Source: Zancudomyces culisetae
Lineage: Eukaryota; Kickxellomycota; Harpellomycetes; Harpellales; Legeriomycetaceae
Reading direction: 5' to 3'
Assembly (NCBI GenBank): GCA_001969505.1
Contig: LSSK01001908.1
Location: 1 to 23,132 of the forward strand
Length of the DNA: 23,132 nucleotides
Shown here: positions 1 through 9,800 of the stretch, one piece after another
Layout: each line of letters starts with the position of its first letter
How positions within the stretch are numbered: the stretch's first letter is position 1
The notes under the pieces: model-generated
The model's database searches: none
Told to the model about the DNA's origin: nothing
The model's input: the letters and a program-made list of their open reading frames with translations, nothing else
Position numbers and translations under genes: made by a program

Positions 1-70
1 TTCACATATTAGATAAAACATAAACATTATGTGGAAATTTGGAGATGATGACAAGTTAATTTAATTTTTT

Positions 71-373
71 TCACACAATCATAGGAGGAAAAGCAATAAT
101 TTCATTCATGTAACCATGATAGCAGAAAAAAATTTTTTTTTCCAATGAGTCTTGCCGGTACGGAGAAAAATGCAATATAACTAGATGCGGAGCAAATGAA
201 GATGTGAACAAAAGCGGAAGAACCGTAGCGGCTTGAAAGACAATCAATGTCATGAAAAACCAATCCAGATGATTTGCTGGGGCATAAGTCCACATGCAAA
301 CAGAAATTGATAGTAAGTTCTGCAATAATAAAAGGCTTTTCTCCAGAATGTACACCCTTTTCTTTTGTTTCAT
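71..373 (-). CDS. Possible small membrane protein, 100 codons (doubtful)
   Basis: I do not recognise this product. The frame opens with a basic N-terminus (Lys/Arg in residues 2-6) and has a hydrophobic stretch around residues 38-58 that could cross a membrane, followed by a shorter hydrophobic stretch at about 62-70. A second open frame of 95 codons covers 389-102 on the same strand in another register, so at most one of the two is real. Local GC is a little higher than in the surrounding DNA, which is the main reason to list it. No splice signals, TATA box or family motif were found. It could equally be chance, or an exon of a gene running off the left edge. Confidence 0.2.
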   Translation of the reverse strand: MKQKKRVYILEKSLLLLQNLLSISVCMWTYAPANHLDWFFMTLIVFQAATVLPLLFTSSFAPHLVILHFSPYRQDSLEKKIFFCYHGYMNEIIAFPPMIV

Positions 374-389
374 CAGTACTGTAGTACAA

Positions 390-1277
390 AGTTCACGGAA
401 AAGTGTACATCTGACAATATCTATCCATCCAAATCATATTGGTTACAATGTCACATAAATGATATAGTATTGTGATGTGTTGTGTTATGTTACAAGTAAT
501 TGTTGGGGAGTGATGAATGGGGTTGAAAATGTCTTTACATTTCTAACCCTTCAGAAATATCCACAAGCAGTATTCACTAAAAATCAGCACATAAAATACT
601 TAATACAATTGAGTCAGCCCACCAACCTATCAACCCAATCGCAATTTTATGTTTATTATTCTTCTGAATCCGAGCATGGTACCCGAACAGTATACAGTTT
701 CACTTAAAAGTACACTTGTTAAGTTGTGGCAACCAATATAATCTCAAAACAAGATACCCGCATAAAAACAAAGATGAAATTAGCACTAAATATTCAATTA
801 ATTTAGAATCGTAATTAAGTGCAAAGGAAATGAAATCATTAACAAACAAATACATGCTAAAGGGTAATTAATTAAAGTTAAGCCCCAAAAACAGATAGGC
901 CCTTGAGATTAATTTAGGTTTCATTCAAAAATAAACGATTTTTTATCTTTTTTGGGCAAAGCTTACAAGGTGCATTGTGTAATTTAAACACATGCTGATG
1001 AGCAAGAGAAGCAGATTATTTATCATTTAAGCCCAGTAGTGTTATTAAATTAAGATGGCCAATTATCCTCTTTTATGAAAAACAACAGGAAAAGATACAC
1101 CTTTTATTGATCCACAAATCATTACAGTTTAGTGGAGCCTGGTAAACAAATAATATTCACAAATTTAGGTAATAAAAACAACAGGATACGAGCATGGTTT
1201 GAATACAAACTAAAATAAATACAAAGCGTATACTTTAGCAGAATAAAAGTAAGGTTAAAGTGGTTTATAAACTGTAA
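390..1277. other. Intergenic stretch, no gene seen
   Basis: This AT-rich sequence follows the 3' end of the minus-strand gene that stops at 1278. The only open frame of note, 477-707 on the plus strand, looks like chance. No RNA gene or repeat was recognised. Confidence 0.6.
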
Positions 1278-3522
1278 CTATAACCGTTTTGATGGTGTGT
1301 TATTAGAGGCATTACATTTAGCAATACTTTCAAAAAATCGGATAGTGTTCCAAACACCCCTACCCTTGGTAAAATTGGCCTCCTTAGTAGTGTCACGCAC
1401 AGAGATGACTTCTTTCTGGGCACTCTTCGACATGCTCTTATTATTCAACGATATGAAGTTGGTTTGATGTGTGGGTGTCGGATCCTCACTAATAAAATCT
1501 CTTCTATGCTTCTTGGTCCACGCACTGCTTATCCCAGGCCTGATATTTAGTCCATGATTATTGGGTGATAAATAAATGCCATTAAGAGACTCTGCAGTTA
1601 ATGTTGGGTTTCTATCCACATGGCCAAAAACTCCTTCTTGGGATTGCTGTACCCTATCAAGCGTACTTTTACCTACCGATGGCCTTAAATCATAAATATT
1701 CGATTTATACTTGAGCTCAGAAATCACGTCCGAGTTTTTACCTTCTAAAATAAAAGGTTCTGTAGCATTTGTGTTCTCACGATGTTTACTTAAATCTTTA
1801 TTCGCTCCTGTTGCTTTTGTCACCCTCAAAATTTCTTCGTTTATTATCCTCTTTTTTGCCTTTCTAGACTCGGTCAACTCGTCATATAACGCACTTAGTT
1901 TAGCCGGTCTTTTAGGTGTGTGATCTCTACGTATAGAACTGGCTTTATTCATCGACACCAATGCATCTTTAGCTCTTGTTGGCCTAATAGATGTTTGAAT
2001 CTCAAATATACCCTCATCGTTTTTACGGTCAAAAATATTTGATTCGAGCTCTGACTTTAATGGAATTAGCGAGCCTGTAGTAATTCTTCTAGAGTGGTGC
2101 AGTACTGATTCGGAAGCCTCTTTGCGTTTTTGTATAGGCGATATACTTGATAACCCATACTTCTTCATGTATTTTTCAGATTTATCCGCGGTGGAAACTT
2201 GAAGTGTTTTTGTGATTGGTGTTTTCACCTTGGTTGGCGTCCTTGAACTAGAAATCTCGCCACACGACAAGTCTTTAGATTCAATGGGCATGACGTTTCT
2301 ATATCCATGAGCAGTGCCAACGTAAACATCATTCGATGCATCATCCACTGGCTCATATTTATATATTTTAGAGCCTGAATATGTTTGATACGCCTGCTCT
2401 CCACCATTACCACTGAATGATGTTTCACTTGAAAATCTACCGTAGCTTCTTTTTCTAACTGAGCTCAGCAGTGTCTTGACTCCGCTATAAGCCTGTCCTA
2501 ATGCTTTACTATTGGGTGTACTGTATTTTAAGACATCATGTTCGCGTTTTTTCCCGTGTTTACCCATTGAGCCTGGTGTGCTGCTTTTAAAGGTACTACT
2601 GCTCAATGCCTCAGAGATATTTCTTTCAAAACGTGTATCTACAAACTTTTTAGTACTTTCGCTCCCTATAGATGTACTTGGGCCGACATTATGAAATCCA
2701 TCACCCACTCCAATATCCATTTCACTATGTAGACCTGTTTTGTTCTCCCAAAGCTGAATCACCCCATCTGATCTACTGTTGAGTATTCCATTTGTTAAAA
2801 ATACACTAAGTTTCTTTCTATCCATTACTTACCTTTCGTTAGCGTTAGTTTCCAAAAACTCAATCATAAATCGATACTTGTACTGCGAACATTCTAATCT
2901 ACTCCCATCTTTTGTAAATCTACAGTTCTTGGACACATCCCAATTCTTTCTGACTACATTAATATTTTTATTTAAATGTTAGTCCAGCTCAATCAATTTG
3001 CTTTTAGCTTTATTCACAATAAGAGTTCTGTAAAAAAAATTTCTTCCTACCTTCGTGTAATAAAAATCCTCTTCCTTTTGCATTTCCATTAACAAATTGA
3101 CCATTTACCAACCCTATTATGGCAAGCTAAAAACACATATTTTATCAAAATTTGTTTTCCTTGAAATGTTCCTTCCTTTGAACGTTTAATTTATTTGATT
3201 CTTCGTATATTTTAACGCGGGGCTTTACTTACTTGGACATCCCTTTGTAGTCGATCATCGCTTTCATATAAATTTTTGTGTTCTTCGTCTTTATCACTAT
3301 TCATTTTTTTATAACAATGTAGTTGGAAATGTATTGAAATCCATCATGTGTGTATATGATCATTGAATATACGTACGTTTTATACTCTATTGATGCCTGT
3401 ACGACCAAATTTCCAATCAAAAGAAGTCTCGTTTCTGGTATGTTAAAGATCGTATATTCTTTCTCAAGGCTTTCATCGTATATCTCGACTAATTCGTCCC
3501 TCTCTCTGTCCCATTCTGCCAT
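1278..3522 (-). CDS. Unrecognised Ser/Lys-rich protein, five-exon gene (about 634 aa)
   Basis: Proposed join on the minus strand: 3522-3377, 3296-3233, 3126-3051, 2953-2833, 2775-1278. All four junctions keep frame and each intron has GT and AG ends, giving 634 residues. The ATG at 3522 follows an A-rich leader with a TATA-like element about 75 bp upstream. Residues 1 to about 150 look globular, with alternating hydrophobic positions (RLLLIGNLVVQ, AIIGLVNGQF, YKYRFMIEFLE). The rest is low-complexity, Ser/Thr/Lys/Arg-rich, with several S/T-P sites (SSTP, SPIQKRK, TPKRP, TPSKRL at the C-terminus). This suggests a disordered, possibly nuclear and CDK-regulated protein. The C-terminus carries one hydrophobic patch, VWNTIRFFESIAK. 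No family was recognised. An alternative start at 3304 (MNSDKDEEH) would give 588 residues and drop exon 1. The ATG at 2825, which begins the uninterrupted 515-codon frame, lies inside the last intron by this model. Confidence 0.65.
2776..2832 (-). other. Intron 4 of the unrecognised gene
   Basis: 57 bp, donor GTAAGT, acceptor CAACAG. Phase 2 on both sides: AG joins T to give Ser before RSDGVIQLW. The branch site is weak (TTTAAC or ACTCAAC). It contains the ATG that would otherwise start the 515-codon frame. Confidence 0.6.
2954..3050 (-). other. Intron 3 of the unrecognised gene
   Basis: 97 bp, donor GTAGGA, acceptor ATGTAG, with a good branch site GGACTAAC about 30 nt before the acceptor. 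Phase 1: G joins TC to give Val before RKNWDVSKN. Confidence 0.7.
3127..3232 (-). other. Intron 2 of the unrecognised gene
   Basis: 106 bp, donor GTAAGT, acceptor TTTTTAG. Phase 0, between RDVQ and LAIIGLVNG. No clear branch sequence. Confidence 0.65.
3297..3376 (-). other. Intron 1 of the unrecognised gene (tentative)
   Basis: 80 bp, donor GTACGT (non-optimal), acceptor AATAG. Phase 2, giving Thr between IEYK and DKDEEH. If it is not spliced, the first frame ends at a TGA overlapping the ATG at 3304. Confidence 0.45.
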
Positions 3523-3595
3523 TTTTTTTGTTTTTTTTTGTAGAATCTACTGCATCTGATTGTTTGTGGGCAATTTTAGTGATATTTGCTACAAT

Positions 3596-3604
3596 TATAT
3601 ATAT
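3596..3604 (-). promoter_or_regulatory. TATA-like element for the unrecognised gene
   Basis: A run of alternating T and A (ATATATATA, read on the minus strand) about 75 bp upstream of the ATG at 3522. A poly-A-rich leader follows. It supports 3522 as the start. Confidence 0.45.
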
Positions 3605-5484
3605 TAAAAACCTTAAACCTTTGACTCTTTGGTGCCTGTTACAACGGTTTTTAACATTTATATGCGCTTTTACATAACCATTGGAGTTATTGGAAATTTT
3701 TGTTTACAATTAAATTGAATCGAGTTTGTGGATAAGTTTTGAATTTATGCCTTTGTACAATGGCCAGGTTTGATTATTTGGAATCAAAATGCAAATCCCC
3801 AGTACTTTATACCAAGATTAATTTATATATTTGTTTCCAATAAAAAGTAAGCAAAAACTAGAATTGAATCGAACTAAACACGTAAAATGCAATGCCAGAA
3901 TAGATATTACTCTAAAGACATAAATATATAAAGATGTGTCCCAATGGTATGAAAACAGATAATGTGCCTGTATGTTTACTTTTAGTCTGCAAATTAAAAC
4001 TTCAACTTTGCGGTTCGCTATCAAGATATTTACCAGTACTTGATAATATTTTCTAAGTCTACAGAGAGCTTCTAACAGCCAACTAGCTGGAGCTACAAAT
4101 GTAGAGTGAATAGAAAAGTAAATACGTTGGATTAAACAATGTATATATAAAATAAAGTGTAATATTTTATAATATGGGTCATTTTAATTCAGCTTTGTCG
4201 TGCCATATAGTGTAACCACGAAGGATGTTTATGCACCGGAATCTTTTTTCCCCTTTTTTTATGTGGCCTTTGATTTAAATAGAGCATCAGTTTGGGATCA
4301 AATATAAAGTTGGCTCCATTTTACTTTAAAAAGAGTACGGTTATGCAGCATTATTACCAAATACCTATATAATTGACGTGTATACTTGGTTGGATCTTCC
4401 ACCAAGCACAGATCCTGTGTACTAAACTAAACATATATTACTTTTGCTACTCTTTCCAACCTCTTAGTTTTTATTGATACACATAACATTTTGTGTCTCG
4501 GTAATACTTGACGAAAGTGGCTTGATGTGTTATTAAAAAATATAAAAGTATTATAGCTCATTCGCACCATTTAAAAGCTTTTTCGACAAATTCCTACTTA
4601 ACCCCATAGCTAATATTAAATCTATTAAAGTAAAACGCGACATTCCATAACTACCTAAAAATATAAATTGCTTTTGTACGTTCCACTTTGAACAGTACAT
4701 CAACAGAAAAGAGTAAAAGTAAGGTGAATTTCAACAAATAATTATGAATCGATAAAACGCCCACATTACCATTTAGCTCGAAGATTCGTTATTAATTATT
4801 CATTATTCAGAACGCGTCCTTACAATGAAAGCAAAACATTCAAGCTATGTTTATTGATTAATGGGATTGCTAGGAGGGCTAGACTGATCTGTTTTCATCG
4901 TTTTAATACATTTTCAAAAAAAAACCAATACAAATAATGACTTTCAATTACTTTTTTTTTTAGAAGGATATTGATAAAACCACACTATACATTTAGTCGG
5001 CGCTTTAATATATACCGATTTTGGCCTCGTAATTATCATACTTTAAATAGACATTCAGTCCAAAAAGTAATAATAAAAATAAAAAATTAAATAAATACTG
5101 GGGATAAATAATTGTAACTGATTATTGAATAACATCAAAGTATAATATCAGTGATGACAAAACATAAATCCAGTTCCGGCGATTTTCCAATAAATTTTTT
5201 CATAATAATAGAGATATGATAATAATTTTTCACGACTCATATAGCTCTAAAAATAGTAAAAAGTAGTATAATATCTTGTCTGCTCAGATTTTCGCATTAA
5301 CTACATTTCTCAACTTCCAGATTGTGACAAGATATAGAATTCAGAGATGTGGGTGCATGGGAAAAGCGTGGTCATTCCACTGGTTGAACCAACTGAACAG
5401 CCCTAAAATTGTTTGCGTCATTGAAGCATTCAATATTATCCGACATGATATGTGATTTGTTCTTGACAATTCAAAATGGTCTGT

Positions 5485-5514
5485 AGATATGGTTCGGCTT
5501 TATTAGCCATATCT
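5485..5514. repeat. Inverted repeat AGATATGG / CCATATCT
   Basis: A perfect 8-bp inverted repeat with a 14-nt spacer that itself contains part of a GGC/GCC pairing. It lies in the long non-coding stretch and its function is unknown. Confidence 0.4.
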
Positions 5515-6423
5515 GAACGATAAATGGTAAAAGCTTAACTAGAAAGAGTTAATTTAAAGCGGAAATATAGGGATTTTCGCATGCAAATTTATCAAGTGTA
5601 AGCGCGAGAAGTATATATTGGAAATTCTGGCTAAACTCCTTAATTTTCCCCTCTAAATACCTACACAGCACTCGTTCATTTTAAAATATCCTGTGCTATA
5701 TACCAGTGAAAATAGCTTTAACCTTGAGGTTTGTATCTGTACACTTTTTTATATTTCGAGCTTAGTATTTTGCGTGTAGTGAGACCAAAAAAAAAACCGA
5801 ATAGCCAACAGCAATTTGGGGGAGAGGGAGGCCTCAATGTTAGCATAAACAACATCTTTGATCCCCCACTTACCAGTTAGATTGCGAATAATTTTTTTTT
5901 GCAACCAAAATAATGATTGGCCTGTAGTTTGTTTTTATCATTTATAAACTAAACTAATGAATATAAAATTTATTGGTTAGTGGTATGGATTATATAACCT
6001 TCTTACAATATCAAAATAAAAAAAACAAAATTGAGAAACATCAAACCGTAACAAGTTGAGGCCTTCCATAACTACGTGGAAATTTGCGCTTTAATAGAAG
6101 CTTAGACTAGAGTTTGTTTTAGCATTTTAGCATTGAAAATTTTTTTTTAATCACAATAAAAAAAGGAAAAAAGTATGATAAAGAAAATAAGACCAAGAGT
6201 GCGTAAATCGGGTTGCTTCTAATTCGGATGTGTCTATTTTAGTCAAGTGCAAAATTCCAAATTATATTGTAATACCTCGTAATTACCTAATTACAAGGAT
6301 AACAATTAGAATATCACTGCATAAAAACTATAGCAAAATATATCAGATCCAATAGAGGATGATAATTAATTGGTGGGAGAGTGCGTTAAAAAAGATGAAG
6401 CAATTTTCGTTAACAAAAAAAGA

Positions 6424-6440
6424 GCGAACTTTAGGTTCGC
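6424..6440. repeat. Perfect small hairpin GCGAAC-tttag-GTTCGC
   Basis: A six-bp stem with a five-nt loop about 410 bp upstream of the pseudokinase start. It could be a dyad binding site or a structure in a long leader. Confidence 0.35.
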
Positions 6441-6594
6441 AAGAACTAAATGATGGGCTAATAAAGACAAGGGAAAAAGCAGGTATATATTAAGTGGGCT
6501 TTACAGTCAAACATTAAAATATATTTTTGTGTTGCCGCTATTTTTGGTGAATCTAGCAGATAAACCCACTGATATTAGAGTAAAAAGAGGATAC

Positions 6595-6643
6595 AAGGAA
6601 AAGGAAAAGGAAAAGGAAAAGGAAAAGGAAAAGGAAAAGGAAA
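6595..6643 (+). repeat. Tandem hexanucleotide (AAAAGG) repeat, about 8 copies
   Basis: An uninterrupted purine tract of about 49 nt with a 6-bp period, some 210 bp upstream of the pseudokinase ATG. Such tracts exclude nucleosomes and vary in length by slippage (known behaviour), so it may tune the promoter (inference). Confidence 0.75.
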
Positions 6644-6764
6644 GTGAAGGGATTATAATCAAATAAAGAGTAGTTGGAAAGTAGACATAGAATAGTGAGA
6701 GTATAGTATAGTGTGTGTTTCAGTTAATGAACGATACCAAACAAGACCACATAATATATACACA

Positions 6765-6773
6765 TATATATAA
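6765..6773 (+). promoter_or_regulatory. TATA-like element for the pseudokinase gene
   Basis: TATATATAA, 78 bp upstream of the ATG at 6851, at a spacing usual for yeast core promoters. Confidence 0.45.
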
Positions 6774-6850
6774 GTTAAGAAGAGCATAGATACCAACATA
6801 GTTGTGTAGTAACCAGTGTACAATAAGCAGTAATAGTGTTATAGTAAACG

Positions 6851-9800
6851 ATGGCCCCAGGAAAGGAGGAGGATAAAACTAATGAGAACGATAATACTAG
6901 AAGAAAATTCAAATGGGATTCAAAAGTTGTTGCTAGAATAGAGAATTTGAATCAGGCAGCGGCGGCAAAACAATTTAAACAAACAACATTTTCTGCACCA
7001 AACAAATCGCCAATATACCAAGTAAAGAATCGGATAAACAAATATGCAGCGAATGTAGAAGGCGCACAAATATTCTCAAGCGGAGGTAATAGAACCGAGA
7101 ATGTAAATTTATACGAAAAAAGAAACCCGTATACTAGGAGGGAACAAGGTAGTATACGAAAACTTAATGAAGCGAAGAATAAGTCAATAGAGCTGGTGCA
7201 AAAAAAGGAAAAAATAGCATATTTTCCACCAACAAGGGTGTTTTCAACCGGAGAAAAGCTGACAGTGAGCGGAGTAGTCTACTGTATAAATGAGAAAATA
7301 AGTGAGGGACTACTTTCTACTGTATATTTAGTGACAGCAATAGAAGAAAAGCGGAAATACGTGCTGAAGCATACAAATGTTATAGACAGTGTTTCACAAG
7401 AAAGGCTTGAAAACGAGATTAAATATCTGAACCTTTTTAAAAACAATCCACGGTTTGCGCAATTAAATTCTGTAGAGATGGAAGGAAAAAGTGCATATAT
7501 AATACTTGAATATTATGAGGGAAGTGGAAAATTGGAGAAGATGGGTAGTAAAGACTCTATTGAAAATAAAGAGGTCGAAATATTGGAGAACTTTCAAAAG
7601 ATTTGTGAGATTTTGGAATATATGCATGATCTTTCGCCAGCGTTGGTTCACATTAATTTGATCACAGGTAACATATTCGAAGTAGGGAATGGTAACTATG
7701 TGCTTGCAGGACTCGGAAACGTCAAGACCAGTGAGGAATGTGAAGCTATAATGAGCTTTGAAGAACTCCAGCAGTTCAAGGACAGGGTTAGAACATTTCT
7801 TCCGCTGGAGTACTGCCCACCAGAACTGGTCAATAGAGATAGTAGCGTACAAATAGGAAAACAAGCGGATGTTTGGCTGTTAGGGACGTTACTATATGGT
7901 ATGAGTTTCGGAAAATCACCATTTCAGGGAATATCAGAATTCGAGATATTAAACGCACAATATGTAATCCCCAAAGAATCAGGCTATTCTAAGGGATTTA
8001 TAAATCTTTTTCAACTGATGCTAAGAGAGGATCCTAGGGAGAGGGCTAGTGTTAAGAAAATACGGGAAAATGTTGCTGAAATGTTGGTTTCAACGATACT
8101 AGCAAAGGGAAAAAGCCAAGATGTACAAGGAAATGTCAGTGATGAGCGAATAGGTCTCAATAAGTTTTATAAAAAACGAAATGAAGCTACTGAATCTCGT
8201 GAAAAGAGGCAAAGAGGTAAATTTAAAGCCAAATCTAGATTGGAATTGAATGAGAAAAGGACACAAAAGCAGCAGCATCTGTATGAAGAGGATAATGTGT
8301 ACACAACCAGCAGTAAAGAGGACTTTGATTCAGGAGTAGAGTTCAGGAGTAATGAAGAAATACAATGCAAAGAAGAACAGAAAGATCAACAACTGGCAGC
8401 TGAGTCAGTCAAGGACGAGAATGTGAGCGAAACAGTAGAAATGAGTCAAATAGATGACGAGAAGTGGAACATGGATAAAGATGACACCTATAGCCAGGAT
8501 GCAAAAATTCTGAAAGAGATGATAAGTGATTCTGCCAAGAGGAGCGTGTTTGGATCCGTCAGAAGAAAGTCTACACATAAGAGGAAAAAGCACAGTGAAC
8601 AAAGACAGCATAATAACAATGAATACGAGAGAGAGGTTGAAGATATGTATACAGCAGAGGAATTTCTAAAGGTATTGGTAGATAATGACGAGGTTGATGA
8701 GGACCGAAGCGTGAATTATCAAGATAGTACGAATCAAGTGGAGGATCAAGAACAAGACGAGAGGTCTGAAGAATCCATTCCTGAAATTACTGTCGATGAT
8801 GAACTATTCATGAAAAGTGTAAGCTCCACAAAAGAGAAGGAGGAGGAGAAGGAGAAGGAGGAGGTGATGGTGGTGGTGGAAGAGGAGAACAAAGAGAGAG
8901 AAGCAATTGTACCTGTGAAAGAGAATACTAAAGAAAACAACCAGGAGGTCTATGAGTTGCAAGAGAACTCTGACAAGGCAAAATGTGAAGCAGAAAATTC
9001 TGTGCGTGAGGAGCTGGGAGGTGATGAAACAGTGGAAATTATGCAACGCCAAGTAGCGGTCAAAAAAATTTTTGAGGCAGAATCCAAAGATACGGTTAAA
9101 CAAGCTGCCAGCAAAAATGAAAAAATACATGAAAAGATACATAAGCCAGAAGGTGTACATGAAAAATACGAGATGCACGAACTAGAGGAGGTATGTGTAG
9201 TTGTGACAGAAAAAAATCAAGATGATATAGGCAAGCTCGTTCTCGCACCAGAGGTTCAGGACAACGAACGCGATCAGAGCAAAAGTGATGAGAAGCAACA
9301 GTTCCAGGATAGTGTTGAGGAGGATAATGGTGATGTTATTGTGAAGCATGCTACTGATGGCGTACTTAATGCGTCCTTGGAAGAGCCAGTAACAGAGCCA
9401 GAACCAGAAACGTTAAAGAATACTTTCAACGACAAGAATGTAGAAAGAAGGAATTTTGTAGATGGTGGCGACAATATTATTGAGAATAAGAATGCAAACA
9501 ACGAGAGTGTAGTGTATACCAAGCGAATGGAAAAAAACCTGTTGGATTCGGCGACCACTAGAGAAAGTGACAAAACGAAAAAAGATGAAATATCCGCTGG
9601 TATAGAGATAGAGTTGATACAACAAGAAGCAAGTTTGGCCGAAACAAAAGGGGAAAAATATGGCATAGAAGAAGAGATACTGATTCCAGCACAATTGAGA
9701 AGTGGTGTGGAAAAGAAGCAAGGGGAACCAGAGAAAGAAGGTGTGACAGAAGAGACTAAAACGATTGGTGAGTTGATGGCGTCCGAAGTGCCAGAAATAT

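Larger units (their letters stand above)
3605..6594. other. Long AT-rich region almost free of open frames
   Basis: This 3 kb stretch separates two divergent genes. The only open frame of 60 codons or more is 4024-3818 on the minus strand, which looks like chance. It holds many poly-A/T tracts and a few short inverted repeats (listed separately). No RNA gene, transposon or tRNA was recognised. It could be a large regulatory region, a non-coding transcript or a chromosomal element such as a centromere or origin; nothing visible decides between these. Confidence 0.5.

Noticed and set aside
477-707. 76-codon plus-strand open frame
   Set aside because: No domain, no promoter or splice signals, composition like the surrounding spacer.
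2825-2825. ATG at 2825 as the start of a 515-aa protein
   Set aside because: It sits six bases into a GTAAGT donor; an in-frame upstream exon and acceptor at 2776 explain the region better.
6727-6789. 20-codon upstream open frame before the pseudokinase
   Set aside because: It spans the TATA-like element at 6765, so transcription probably starts after its ATG.
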